Positions 54,049-63,545 of a stretch of 64,000 nucleotides of DNA are shown piece after piece. The notes beneath the pieces were generated by a model. That model was not told where the DNA came from, ran no database searches, and saw nothing but the letters and a program-made list of their open reading frames with translations. This DNA is from Atopobiaceae bacterium UBA5363 (lineage in GTDB: Bacteria; Actinomycetota; Coriobacteriia; Coriobacteriales; Atopobiaceae). The translations under genes and the position numbers were made by a program. Each line of letters starts with the position of its first letter. Position 1 is the first letter of the stretch. The stretch is taken from assembly GCA_002407925.1 (NCBI GenBank), contig DHPN01000030.1, forward strand, positions 1 to 64,000. Reading direction: 5' to 3'.

Positions 54049-55164
54049 TTACCCATACATGTAGCCACTCGTCCCATACATCGTTGAACCTACCGTTGGC
54101 GTGCAAGAAAACATGAGGAACAGCAAGGCGAACAAAGTGCCTGTCGACATGCCATTACCGATGGCCCGACTAGCGCTTCCCCACCACCGCCTACCATGCC
54201 TGACGCCCCCGCTCATCGCAATCAACAAGCCCACTACGCCTAATATCGCAAATAGAATAAGCAGTGCGCCAGAGCCGCCGAGCAGCCAAAGCACAAGAAA
54301 CGGCAAGGCGAAGCCAATGGTCTGAAAACCTGTAGCCTGCTTAGGCGTGAGCTGCTCAGCAGGAACTGCGACTCGGCAAACGAAATCACCCGAAGAGGAG
54401 CCGTTCGTGCCCGCGTTGCCCATGCCCGGCACGCGCACCTCGTCGCCATCATGGCTGTTCGGGGGGATCTGCACGACAACTTCGCTTGCCGTCAAAACGC
54501 GGCCTGCTCCGCCACATGCGCTGCACGGATCAACGACAACACGACCTGACCCCTCGCATTCGGGGCACACCATCTCCACGACACCAAAACCGAACAAGTC
54601 AGTTAGGTTGACAGAGATGCGCCCTGTGCCTTTGCAGGTTGGGCAGGTCTCCGGATGCTCGGCATGCACTGAGCCCGATCCATGGCAGGCGGCGCAACTG
54701 GTGTAACGCTGATAGGTGACGCCTCGCCTGACGCCCTCCCTTGCAGCTTTCTCGTCGAGACTGACCTGATAGATGACATCTGCCCCAGCCTTGGGATTAT
54801 AAGAACGCGCTCGTGTTGTTTGCCGCTGTTGGCGGCGATAGCCATAGCCGCCAAAAGGAAAGCCCCATCCAAAAGGAGATTCGTTGGCATAGGGGCTGCT
54901 TTGCGGTGCAGTATAGTCGCCAGATGAGGCAAAAGGCGTACTGCCTGATCTCATGGCATCATAACGACGACGCTTGTCAGAATCGGAAAGCACAGCATAT
55001 GCCTCAGAGGCCTCTTTGAACTTCGCCTCGGCATCGGGCGCCTTATTGACATCAGGATGCAGCTTGCGCGCCTTGTTTTGGAAAGCCTTGCGTATCTCAT
55101 CAGTTGTGGCATGCTCATCCACGCCGAGGATCGCATAGTAGTCTTTCTCGTTCATCGCTGACAT
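54049..55164 (-). CDS. DnaJ-like protein with C-terminal membrane segments
   Basis: 371 residues. J domain with HPD (residues 1-75), Gly/Phe/Tyr-rich linker, zinc repeats reminiscent of DnaJ (CAACHGSG, CPTCKGTG, CPECEGSG, CSACGGAG), a short beta domain, then two to three hydrophobic helices (about 280-320 and 340-360) and a Gly/Tyr end. It is thus a tail-anchored J-protein, unlike canonical DnaJ. It precedes dnaJ by 123 bp. Might recruit DnaK to the membrane (inference). Start could also be the ATG three codons later. Confidence 0.85.
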   Translation of the reverse strand: MSAMNEKDYYAILGVDEHATTDEIRKAFQNKARKLHPDVNKAPDAEAKFKEASEAYAVLSDSDKRRRYDAMRSGSTPFASSGDYTAPQSSPYANESPFGWGFPFGGYGYRRQQRQTTRARSYNPKAGADVIYQVSLDEKAAREGVRRGVTYQRYTSCAACHGSGSVHAEHPETCPTCKGTGRISVNLTDLFGFGVVEMVCPECEGSGRVVVDPCSACGGAGRVLTASEVVVQIPPNSHDGDEVRVPGMGNAGTNGSSSGDFVCRVAVPAEQLTPKQATGFQTIGFALPFLVLWLLGGSGALLILFAILGVVGLLIAMSGGVRHGRRWWGSASRAIGNGMSTGTLFALLFLMFSCTPTVGSTMYGTSGYMYG

Positions 55165-55462
55165 GAGCTGAAACCTGCCGATCTGTCATAGCCATAGACG
55201 TCTTTTATGCCCTCATCCATACAAGCATAAAAGTATACTCGTCAGAGCCTTTAGGTGTGCATCGGGGAAAACGTTTAAGCTCTCCTTTAGCTTCGTTGCT
55301 CGTCACCTATTCAAGAGAGCGCACGTTCACAAAACCTGTGCGCCGTATGCCCATTTTGAAGTATGGATATTCATTCAAGTGAAATACTGCTTCAATATAA
55401 AAGAAAATGTAAAGAAAAGATCTCTTGAACTATCCTCTGCAGCATATTTCATAGGGGCCGCC

Positions 55463-56224
55463 ATGAGCGAAGGTGTACGTCTGGTAAATCGTGTGTTCGA
55501 CATCATCGAAGTGCTGGCCACTCACAAACACGGCATAACGCTCTCGCAGATCGCTGACATGACATTGATGAGCAAAAGCACTGTGCACCGGCTTCTTTCT
55601 ACAATGTGTGCGCGTCAATACGTCGAGCGCAACGAAGACGGAAGCTATACCTTAGGCTATAAGTTCATCGAGACCGCAAGCAACCACATCAACAACCTCG
55701 AGCTCATTACCGAGGCCAAGCCTTTGCTCTCGCGCATGCTTTGGGACCTTAACCTCACTACGCACCTTGGTGTGCTAGAGGGCCCAAACGTTGTCTATAT
55801 GGAGAAGATGGACGTGTATCCCAACACGCGTCTTTATACCCAGGTTGGATATCGTTCGCCGGCCTTTTGCTCATCCATGGGGAAATGCCTTTTGGCGTGT
55901 CTTTCAGGAGAAGAGCTCGACAAGGTTTTGGACTGCTGCGATTTCAAGAAGTACACTCCTCACACCATCATTGACCGAGACGAGCTCAAAGAGCACCTGA
56001 AAAAAATACGCGTGTCAGGTTGGGCGATGGATAATGAAGAATATCAGCTTGGGCATCGCTGCATCGGCGCTCCGGTCTTTGACTACCGTGGATGTGCCGT
56101 AGCTGCCATCAGTGCCAGCGGACCGACAACGCAACTTACGGATGACAAAATAGAAACTGTCAGGCGCGAGGTTAAAAGCGCTGCGCGGCGGCTTTCGCGA
56201 CGCATGGGCTTTGCAGAGAGCTAA
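55463..56224 (+). CDS. IclR-family transcriptional regulator
   Basis: 253 residues from the ATG after AGGGG; the longer upstream frame is AT-rich and non-coding in appearance. N-terminal winged HTH (residues 5-65, GITLSQIADMTLMSKSTVHR) and an IclR effector domain (THLGVLEGPNVVYMEKMD, SSMGKCLLA, GWAMDNEEYQLGHRCIGAPVFD). It faces the aldehyde dehydrogenase gene convergently and probably controls the FIST-ALDH and/or 5-oxoproline genes next door (inference). Confidence 0.9.
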   Translation: MSEGVRLVNRVFDIIEVLATHKHGITLSQIADMTLMSKSTVHRLLSTMCARQYVERNEDGSYTLGYKFIETASNHINNLELITEAKPLLSRMLWDLNLTTHLGVLEGPNVVYMEKMDVYPNTRLYTQVGYRSPAFCSSMGKCLLACLSGEELDKVLDCCDFKKYTPHTIIDRDELKEHLKKIRVSGWAMDNEEYQLGHRCIGAPVFDYRGCAVAAISASGPTTQLTDDKIETVRREVKSAARRLSRRMGFAES

Positions 56225-56323
56225 GCGAGCTGGCGCCCCACTCCCACCAACGAAGCGAGGCGCTGGGCACCGTTCTTGCTGTCTCGTCACAGGGAAGTGC
56301 TTGATTTCTCTGGACCCAAAAAG

Positions 56324-57757
56324 CTAGCAGATGTTTTTGAGGACGACGGTCTTTGTATGTGTCACCTCATCGAACGTTGACATCACGCCCTCGGTGCCTA
56401 TCCCGGAATATTTGTATCCGCCAAAGGGCATCTCGAAGCTGCGGAAGAAGCTCGCGCCGTTGATGACCACGCCCCCGCACTCCAATGCTGCTCCGACGCT
56501 GACCGCATCCTTCATATTTGCAGTAAACACACAGCCGCACAGGCCGAATTTCGAGCTGTTGGCTATCTTTATTGCCTCTTCTTTCGTGTCAAAGCTGATG
56601 ATGGGAACTACTGGGGCGAAGATCTCCATGTCGCGCGCCACATCCGCTGTCGGCGGTACGTCCTTTATAACCGTAGGCTCAAGGAAGGCGCCATTGCGAT
56701 GGCCTCCGAAGACAACTTTTCCTCCTTGCTGCACAGTCAGCTCTATTTGCTTCTCAGCCTTGATAGCTGCCTTTTCAGAGATGAGGCACCCAAGCTGCGT
56801 GTCATCGGCCGTCGGGTCTCCTTGCTTGAGGGATGAGATGCGCTTTATGGCTTTCTCCGTGAACTCCTCGACGCGACTGCGCTGAATGAGGAAGCGCTTC
56901 GAGGCGCAGCACACCTGGCCAGTGTTGTACATGCGGCCCCAGACGAGCTCATCGACGGCAAGATCTACGTCCCCATCAGCCAAGAGAATGAATGCGTCGT
57001 TTCCGCCAAGCTCCAAAGCGGCATGCGCAAGATGATCTGCGGCATGGCGGGCAGTTTCAATCCCTACCTCAGTTGAGCCGGTGAGCGTGATGGCGTCTAC
57101 GTCTGGGTCAGTGCAGAGCCAGTTGCCTACGGTTGAGCCGCGACCGGTGACGATTTGGCAGGCACCTGGGATAACCCCTGCTTCGTTAAGATAGGCTGTG
57201 AGGCGGCAAAGCGTTAAGGGATTGTCGGTTGAGGGCTTGACAATGACAGCGTTGCCTGCCAAGAGAGCCGGCGCAACCTTCTGGTCAAAAAGATCACAGG
57301 GAAAGTTGAAGGGAATCACCGCAACAATCACGCCGAGCGGCTCACGACGCGTGATGAGGACATGATGCTCTTGCCCTGCTTCCATGCCTGCTGGAATTGT
57401 CTGCCCATATAAATGCTTGGCACGCTCGCAAAAAGCCCTGAATGCAATTGAGATATTCGAGATCTCCGCGCGTGCCTCCGTGATGGGCTTTCCGGTTTCA
57501 GCACAGAGAGTTTGAGCGAGAGACTCATGGTTTTGTTCAACGAGGCTCAAGAACTTGAGGAGAATGTCGACCTTTTCGTGCACGGGAATCGCAGCCCATA
57601 CGGGTTGTGCCTGATGCGCATACGAAATTGCACTCTTCACGTCACCTTGCGTAGCAGCAGGCACAGTATCTATGCGCTTTGCGGTAGCAGGGTTTATGAT
57701 ATCAATCGTTGCGCCGTCTGAGGCGCCAACGGCCTTGCCGTTAATGAGCATCTGCAT
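56324..57757 (-). CDS. NAD(P)-dependent aldehyde dehydrogenase (succinate-semialdehyde type)
   Basis: 477 residues, full-length. Cofactor motif PFNFPCDLFDQKVAPAL, Gly-rich GSTEVG, catalytic Glu249 in ALELGGN and Cys283 in TGQVCCASKRF. The overall pattern fits the GabD/lactaldehyde/SSADH branch; substrate uncertain. It follows the FIST gene (46-bp gap) in one leftward unit. The IclR gene is convergent with it. Confidence 0.87.
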   Translation of the reverse strand: MQMLINGKAVGASDGATIDIINPATAKRIDTVPAATQGDVKSAISYAHQAQPVWAAIPVHEKVDILLKFLSLVEQNHESLAQTLCAETGKPITEARAEISNISIAFRAFCERAKHLYGQTIPAGMEAGQEHHVLITRREPLGVIVAVIPFNFPCDLFDQKVAPALLAGNAVIVKPSTDNPLTLCRLTAYLNEAGVIPGACQIVTGRGSTVGNWLCTDPDVDAITLTGSTEVGIETARHAADHLAHAALELGGNDAFILLADGDVDLAVDELVWGRMYNTGQVCCASKRFLIQRSRVEEFTEKAIKRISSLKQGDPTADDTQLGCLISEKAAIKAEKQIELTVQQGGKVVFGGHRNGAFLEPTVIKDVPPTADVARDMEIFAPVVPIISFDTKEEAIKIANSSKFGLCGCVFTANMKDAVSVGAALECGGVVINGASFFRSFEMPFGGYKYSGIGTEGVMSTFDEVTHTKTVVLKNIC

Positions 57758-57803
57758 GATGTCTCCCTCTTTCGAGTTATGTTCGTAGGGTCTGCCTCAT
57801 GGC

Positions 57804-58982
57804 CTATTTCGAAAATCCAGTAAATGAGAGCATAAGGCCGCCACAGGTATTTCGGTCGTCTTCGACCTGTCCGTACTCGCCGAAGGTGAATTCCGTCAAG
57901 AATGGCACACCAGCGGCCGCGTCTTTAAGCTGGCTGGTCACCTCTCCGATGCGCTCCCCTATGCCTGCGCGGCGTCCTCCGCAGTGAACTAGGAGGTATG
58001 CCCCGGGCTTGTCAATATGAGAGCGCAGCTCCTTCAACGTTGAGCCGGTGGAATCAATGAGCTCGTCTACGCTTGCCTCCATGCGAATAACGGCAGTTCC
58101 GGGTACCACCTTGTTTCCCAAACCGATCGAGTTGTCATCATTGCCGCTCATGGGATGACGAATGGCCGTTAGGTCTCCCAGACGGTCTTTTACTCCAAGC
58201 GGCGAGACAACAGACTGGGCAAGCAAGGCTTGTCCTTTGAGGTCGTTGACGTTCAAATGGCGCCACGACGCATATTTCTCGAGAGCGGGAACCCCGTCTA
58301 TCTCTGCAAGCGCCCGGTCGCCGATAACCTTTGTGACCAAGCCCATGTCCTTGGTCTCACGGTAAGCCCCGGTATAGACGTTATACATGGGCTTGTCCGT
58401 ATAAAAGAAAGCAACAGCCACGCCATCTGCGAAGACGTTGCCTGAGGTGTAGAGCTTCCAACCTCCAGCAATTGCATCGTCTGCAGCGCTGCCGCCAAAA
58501 AATGGAACACGTCCTATTATGTGGGTTATTCCTTTCACATAGTATTCCTCTTCTGCAGGGGATGCGGCCATAAAGTAATAAGCCGGAGGCTCGGTCTTTC
58601 CAGCTTGCTGCATGGCAAGGTGCGCCACCTGCTCTCCCAAGCTCACGGCATCCTGTTTTTTGTCTGTCTTGGCAACAGATGCCACGCCGACTGTGAGGTC
58701 TGGGTCACAAATGACCATGGTTCCAAGAAAGCCATCACCACCTACAAATCCCTCAGCTGTAATGACTCCTGTGTGCGATGTGTTTCCAATGACAGGAATG
58801 GCAGGTAGCTCCGCGGAGAACTCATCGAGCATGTCCTCATGGGAATAAGAGCAGCTTGAAAATGCGAAAATCATCTTTGCGTCTGAAAGGCCAGAACCAG
58901 CTTGCCTCATCTTGGCAATACTCTCCTTAACAGCTTCTTTTGGATCTGTTTTATCGCTTGCCCCTATGCTTGCTTTGAACAT
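57804..58982 (-). CDS. FIST-domain protein
   Basis: 392 residues from MFKASIGASDK, preceded by GGGAGGAG. It holds both FIST_N (about 35-210: MIFAFSSCSYSHEDML, GNTSHTGVITAEGFVGG, IIGRVPFFGGSAADDAIAG) and FIST_C (about 225-380: GVPALEKYASWRH, LVHCGGRRAGIG). FIST modules are proposed small-ligand sensors, often fused to kinases or receptors; this one is free-standing, with no signal-transduction domain attached, and lies in front of an aldehyde dehydrogenase. Ligand unknown. Confidence 0.85.
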   Translation of the reverse strand: MFKASIGASDKTDPKEAVKESIAKMRQAGSGLSDAKMIFAFSSCSYSHEDMLDEFSAELPAIPVIGNTSHTGVITAEGFVGGDGFLGTMVICDPDLTVGVASVAKTDKKQDAVSLGEQVAHLAMQQAGKTEPPAYYFMAASPAEEEYYVKGITHIIGRVPFFGGSAADDAIAGGWKLYTSGNVFADGVAVAFFYTDKPMYNVYTGAYRETKDMGLVTKVIGDRALAEIDGVPALEKYASWRHLNVNDLKGQALLAQSVVSPLGVKDRLGDLTAIRHPMSGNDDNSIGLGNKVVPGTAVIRMEASVDELIDSTGSTLKELRSHIDKPGAYLLVHCGGRRAGIGERIGEVTSQLKDAAAGVPFLTEFTFGEYGQVEDDRNTCGGLMLSFTGFSK

Positions 58983-59376
58983 AGCTGTCTCCTCCCTGTT
59001 GGATTGCGACTTTCCCTCTTTAACCAGATGATATAGGGATGCAAAAACAAAAGGTCTCAAGCCGTTTCATAGATTGGAATGGCAGTTTTACCTAGTGAAA
59101 AATAGCAGGTAAAGAGTATCAAAATTAAAAAAGTGGATGCCGTTGAGAGAGCTAAAGCAACCTTTGGGCTGTAAGGGCCCTTTGAGCTCTGCTGATGCAA
59201 AACAAGCGTCTGCAGAGGCCGCAATGCATAAAAGAATTATTGCACGACAATTGTTTTATGTACATGATATAAGGATGAATTGCCATCAAGACATAACCAT
59301 AATCAAGCAAGGATTGCTGTGCAAAATGACTGCAGAAAAGCATCATGACGCCGAGCGATCAGCATAAGGAGGCCCT
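58983..59376. promoter_or_regulatory. Divergent control region with a candidate operator
   Basis: 394 bp without a convincing gene separate the leftward FIST-ALDH unit from the rightward 5-oxoproline operon; it must hold both promoters. At 59086-59101, TTTTACCTAGTGAAAA is a partial palindrome (12 of 16 positions match its reverse complement), a plausible site for the neighbouring IclR regulator. AAGGAGG for the rightward operon lies at the right edge. Confidence 0.5.
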
Positions 59377-60102
59377 ATGGAACTGGTAAAACTGCTAGGT
59401 ATTTTAATTGTCATTATCGGATTCGCCCTTAAATGGGATTCCATCTTGACCATCATGCTTGCAGCTGTTGTAACTGCAGTCATCGCCGGCATGGACCCTA
59501 TCCTCTTTCTTCAAACGCTCGGCAAGAGCTTCGTCTCAAACCGCAATATGCTTATCAGCGTGGTCATATTTCTGCTAACGGGAACGCTTGAGCGAAATGG
59601 CCTCAAAGACGCGGCAAAGTCTCTCATGGAGCGCATGAAGAATGCGTCTGCAGGCTTGATATTGGGAGTTTACGGCATCTTTCGTGTCATCTTTGCTGCC
59701 TTCAACGTAAGCTTCGGTGGCGTGGCCGGCTTTGTAAAGCCGGTTGTCCTGCCAATGGCTGAGGCCGCTGATGAGGCGGCTGGGCACTCCCTATCAGCAA
59801 AGCATCATGACGAGCTCAAGGGCATGGCAGCGGGCATGGAAAATGTGGCGTGGTTTTTTGGGCAGGTGCTATTCGTTGGAACGTCTGGCATGCTCCTCGT
59901 TCAAGGAACCATGTCTGACCTTGGCTACACGGTTGCCCTTCCGCAGCTAGCTGCCATACAAATTCCTGTAGCCATCGTCGCCGTAGCAGTCACCACAATT
60001 TATTACTTCTTGCTCGATCGAAAGCTCTGCCGCCATGATGACCTTAAGGGCTTCCCAAAAGGAGCTGTAGCCGAAGGCTCTACTGCGAAGGAGGCAAAAT
60101 AG
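59377..60102 (+). CDS. DUF969 subunit, putative 5-oxoproline transporter
   Basis: 241 residues with about six membrane helices. DUF969-like start (GILIVIIGFALKWDSILTIM), then FRVIFAAFNVSFGGVAGFVKP. DUF969 and DUF979 occur side by side with pyroglutamyl peptidase in many bacteria and are taken as a two-part 5-oxoproline uptake system; this cluster has exactly that arrangement. Strong AAGGAGG. The next gene's ATG directly follows its stop. Confidence 0.85.
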   Translation: MELVKLLGILIVIIGFALKWDSILTIMLAAVVTAVIAGMDPILFLQTLGKSFVSNRNMLISVVIFLLTGTLERNGLKDAAKSLMERMKNASAGLILGVYGIFRVIFAAFNVSFGGVAGFVKPVVLPMAEAADEAAGHSLSAKHHDELKGMAAGMENVAWFFGQVLFVGTSGMLLVQGTMSDLGYTVALPQLAAIQIPVAIVAVAVTTIYYFLLDRKLCRHDDLKGFPKGAVAEGSTAKEAK

Positions 60103-61068
60103 ATGAGCATCCTAGAATTTATTCAAAGCTCGAACATAACGCTCTCAGAGAAGTTGCTCGAGATCGTGTATGTCATCATCGGCCTTGTCTGCATCTATGC
60201 CGCCATGCGCAACCTTCGTGACCAGACCAATGAAAAACGCATAGGCACAGCCATATTTTGGGGGGTGCTTGGCCTGCTGTTCATCATCGGCCGGTGGATT
60301 CCTTCCGAGGTCGCAGGCGGACTTGTCATTGTTATGGTCTTGCCCCCCATCTTCAAGCAGGTGGGTGCCGGGAAAGACACAATGAAGCCTAGCGAGCACA
60401 AGATGCATGAAGGCTTTCAGGCACTTGGCTCAAGGATCTTCATCCCAGCGTTTTCAATTGGCGTGGTGGCGCTTCTCTTTGCCTTGTTTACCAGCATCAG
60501 CTCACTTGTAGGCATTACCGTCGGTGTATTCATCGGTATGATAATCTTAGCCATGATGCGGCCCAAGGCTAACGGCCCACGCGTCTTCCTTGAGGATTCG
60601 CGTCGCATGCTTGACATAGTCGGACCTCTTGTCATGCTGCCCACGCTCCTTGCAATTCTAGGTGCGACATTTACGGCCGCCGGCGTCGGAGATGTAATCT
60701 CAGATCTCGTGGGCGCTGTCATCCCCCAGGGCAATCTCGTCATCGGCATTGTCGTCTACTGCGTTGGCATGGCGCTGTTCACGATGATCATGGGCAACGC
60801 CTTCGCCGCTATCACCGTCATGACCGTGGGCATTGGCGCCCCATTTGTACTTTCGTTGGGAGCAGATCCCACGATTGTCGGATCTCTGGCCCTCACCTGC
60901 GGCTACTGTGGCACGCTCATGACTCCTATGGCAGCGAACTTCAACATTGTCCCTGTGGCGATACTGGAGATGGACGACGAGTACGGCGTTATCAAAAAGC
61001 AGATTGTGCCAGCGCTCATCATGCTCGCATTCCAGATTGCCCTGATGATCTCACTTGTAGTCCTTTAG
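60103..61068 (+). CDS. DUF979 subunit, putative 5-oxoproline transporter
   Basis: 321 residues, around eight to nine membrane helices, DUF979 family, the partner of DUF969. Conserved late motif GYCGTLMTPMAANFNIVPVA. Begins one base after the DUF969 stop, so tightly coupled. Followed 42 bp later by pcp. Confidence 0.88.
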   Translation: MSILEFIQSSNITLSEKLLEIVYVIIGLVCIYAAMRNLRDQTNEKRIGTAIFWGVLGLLFIIGRWIPSEVAGGLVIVMVLPPIFKQVGAGKDTMKPSEHKMHEGFQALGSRIFIPAFSIGVVALLFALFTSISSLVGITVGVFIGMIILAMMRPKANGPRVFLEDSRRMLDIVGPLVMLPTLLAILGATFTAAGVGDVISDLVGAVIPQGNLVIGIVVYCVGMALFTMIMGNAFAAITVMTVGIGAPFVLSLGADPTIVGSLALTCGYCGTLMTPMAANFNIVPVAILEMDDEYGVIKKQIVPALIMLAFQIALMISLVVL

Positions 61069-61110
61069 TGCACCTGTACGTATTTTCTCGTTAAGAGCAA
61101 GGAGAAAGCA

Positions 61111-61758
61111 ATGGAAAAGATTCTTGTGACAGGCTTCCAGCCTTTTGGTGGAGAGTCGATCAATCCTGCATGGGAAGCCGTGAGGCAGCTTCCGGACAGC
61201 ATTGCAGGGGCCAATGTGGCAAAGGTGGAAATACCCGTCGTCTTCGGTCGAGCTCCGCAGGCAGTAGAGGCGGCCATCAAGAGGGAAAGCCCCACGCTTG
61301 TGCTGTGCGTAGGCCAAGCAGGAGGACGAGCCAAGATCACACCAGAGTTCGTAGGCATCAACTACGCTGATGCCCGCATCCCCGACAATGACGGCAAGCA
61401 GCCAAGGGCAGAAAAGATTATTGCAGATGGCCCTGCGGCCTACTTTGCTACGCTGCCCGTCAAGGCGATGGCAAAGGCCATGAATGACGCGGGAATACCG
61501 GCCGAGGTGTCATATACAGCGGGGACTTATGTGTGCAATGACGTGATGTATGGTCTCTTGCATACGTTGGCCACGAAATACCCGAAGGTCCGCGGCACCT
61601 TTTTGCATGTGCCCTTCGCAACGGAGCAGGCGACGCACATGCCATCAGGAACGCCGAGCATGTCCATCTCAACCATGACAGAGGGTCTAAAGAGGGCCCT
61701 TGAAGCAGCACTTGAGCATACGACGGGCATCGACGCTACAGGTGGTACCACTCATTGA
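61111..61758 (+). CDS. pcp: Pyroglutamyl-peptidase I
   Basis: 215 residues. Catalytic triad visible: Glu79 (TPEFVGIN), Cys142 (GTYVCNDVMY) and His166 (GTFLHVPF). It releases N-terminal pyroglutamate (5-oxoproline) from peptides in the cytoplasm. With the upstream DUF969/DUF979 transporter this forms a 5-oxoproline scavenging unit. Ribosome site AAGGAGAAAG. Confidence 0.95.
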   Translation: MEKILVTGFQPFGGESINPAWEAVRQLPDSIAGANVAKVEIPVVFGRAPQAVEAAIKRESPTLVLCVGQAGGRAKITPEFVGINYADARIPDNDGKQPRAEKIIADGPAAYFATLPVKAMAKAMNDAGIPAEVSYTAGTYVCNDVMYGLLHTLATKYPKVRGTFLHVPFATEQATHMPSGTPSMSISTMTEGLKRALEAALEHTTGIDATGGTTH

Positions 61759-61767
61759 GGAGCGCAT

Positions 61768-61835
61768 CCATTGCAGCCCTTCCCCACAGAGCCCGCCCCA
61801 GGGCAGGACAGTGTGAGCGAGGGCTGCACCAATGG
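61768..61835. terminator. Hairpin between convergent pcp and treC
   Basis: GCAGCCCT (61773-61780) pairs with AGGGCTGC (61820-61827), extended by CCATT/AATGG across a 3-nt bulge; a smaller GC-rich inner hairpin lies within. Placed to end both converging transcripts. Confidence 0.55.
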
Positions 61836-61837
61836 GG

Positions 61838-63496
61838 CTACGACCAAAGGAAGGCAAGCGTCTCGTAAGGTCGCATGAGCAAGCTTTCGTGGTCAGTTGC
61901 CACATCTGAGTAGTTTCCTATGAGGAGCTTTCCGCCAGCAATGCTTGCGGTCCCAAGCGGCCGTGTCATATCAGAGGAGAACGAGCAGAGCACAAGCATC
62001 CTTTCGTCGCGATAGAGCCGCTCATAAGCTATCACTTCCTCAGAAAACGTTCCGACGAAGTGGATGCGGCCCTCGGAGATAAGCGACATGCTCTTGCGCA
62101 GCTTAATGAGACGCTGATAGTACGACCAGATCGAGTCGGGATCCGAGAGCTCTGCGGCAGCGTTTATCGTAGTGTGGTTGTCTGCGATTTGAATCCATGG
62201 CTTTCCCGTTGTGAAGCCTGCTCCGCTTTCTGCTGTCCACTGCATGGGGGTGCGCGCATTGTCACGCGAGCGTGCAGCCAAGATGTGAAGCGCCTCCTTC
62301 TTGCTTTTGCCTTGCTCAAGCAAGATGCGATAGTAGTTGAGGGACTCGACGTCACGGTATTGGCTGATGTCCGAAAAGCCTGGGTTGGTCATCCCCAGTT
62401 CCTCGCCTTGGTATATATAAGGCGTCCCCCGCATGAGATGGATGCAACTGGCAAGCATCTTGGCACACTGCTTTTCATACCTTTGGTCAGCACAAAAGCG
62501 TGAGACTGGTCGCGGCTGGTCATGGTTGCTCCAAAAAAGCGCATTCCATCCTCCGCCGGCCTGCATTTGCTCTTGCCAGGTCTGAAATAGCTTGCGCAGC
62601 TGGCCTATGTCAGGCTTCTTGAGCTCCCATTTGTTGCCATTCTTATAGTCAACCTTAAGATGATGGAAGCTGAATGTCATCGATAGCTCATGATCATCAG
62701 GGCGCGAGTACCGTATGCAGTTTTCAATTGATGTGGACGACATTTCTCCGACAGTGATCATGCCGTCAATGCCACTGCGCTGCACGAGCTCCTGAATATA
62801 CTCATGGACATGCTGCCCGTCTGTATAGAAGCGCCTGCCGTCGCCGTCGTCATCATCAAAAAACTCATCAGGCTTGGAAATCAGGTTGACGACGTCGAAG
62901 CGAAATCCGTTGACGCCCTTTTCCTTCCAGAACTTGACGACGTCTGCAAGCTCACTTCGAACGGCAGGGTTGTCCCAGTTCAAATCTGCCTGTGATACGT
63001 CAAATAAGTGCAAATACCATTTGCCAAGAGAAGGGACCCACTGCCAAGCTGGCCCTCCGAACTTCGACTGCCAGTTGGTAGGAGGCCGACTTTCGTCCCC
63101 GCTGCGAAAAAAATAGTAATTTTGATACTTCTCATCACCGGCGAGCGCGCGGCGAAACCATTCATGAGACGTTGACGTATGGTTAAAAACCATGTCAAGC
63201 ATGATGCCAATGCCACGCGCTCGCGCCTCTGACACCACTGACTCAAAATCTGACATGGTGCCAAAGGATGGATCCACAGATCGATAGTCAGTAACATCGT
63301 AACCGTTGTCATTTTGGGGAGACACAAAAAACGGAGTGAGCCAAAGGTAATCAACACCCAGGGTTGCTAGATAGTCAAGATGCGTGCGTATCCCCTGCAG
63401 ATCCCCCATGCCGTCTCCTGTCGAGTCACAAAACGACTTGGGATAGATCTGGTAGACGACCTTGCTGCCCAGCTGCCTCTGACGATTTTCTGTCAT
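61838..63496 (-). CDS. treC: Trehalose-6-phosphate hydrolase (GH13)
   Basis: 552 residues. GH13 features: QNDNGYDVTDY, nucleophile Asp201 (NGFRFDVVNL), acid/base Glu251 (VGEMSS) and Asp326 in NHDQPR. The LFDVSQADLNWDNP segment is typical of TreC/oligo-1,6-glucosidases, and a trehalose-type PTS gene follows upstream, so it most likely splits imported trehalose-6-phosphate to glucose and glucose-6-phosphate. A glucan 1,6-alpha-glucosidase role cannot be excluded. Confidence 0.85.
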   Translation of the reverse strand: MTENRQRQLGSKVVYQIYPKSFCDSTGDGMGDLQGIRTHLDYLATLGVDYLWLTPFFVSPQNDNGYDVTDYRSVDPSFGTMSDFESVVSEARARGIGIMLDMVFNHTSTSHEWFRRALAGDEKYQNYYFFRSGDESRPPTNWQSKFGGPAWQWVPSLGKWYLHLFDVSQADLNWDNPAVRSELADVVKFWKEKGVNGFRFDVVNLISKPDEFFDDDDGDGRRFYTDGQHVHEYIQELVQRSGIDGMITVGEMSSTSIENCIRYSRPDDHELSMTFSFHHLKVDYKNGNKWELKKPDIGQLRKLFQTWQEQMQAGGGWNALFWSNHDQPRPVSRFCADQRYEKQCAKMLASCIHLMRGTPYIYQGEELGMTNPGFSDISQYRDVESLNYYRILLEQGKSKKEALHILAARSRDNARTPMQWTAESGAGFTTGKPWIQIADNHTTINAAAELSDPDSIWSYYQRLIKLRKSMSLISEGRIHFVGTFSEEVIAYERLYRDERMLVLCSFSSDMTRPLGTASIAGGKLLIGNYSDVATDHESLLMRPYETLAFLWS

Positions 63497-63545
63497 ATGA
63501 TCACCCTCATCTTTGCCCTATCCCCTTTTTCGGCAAGCTTGCAGC

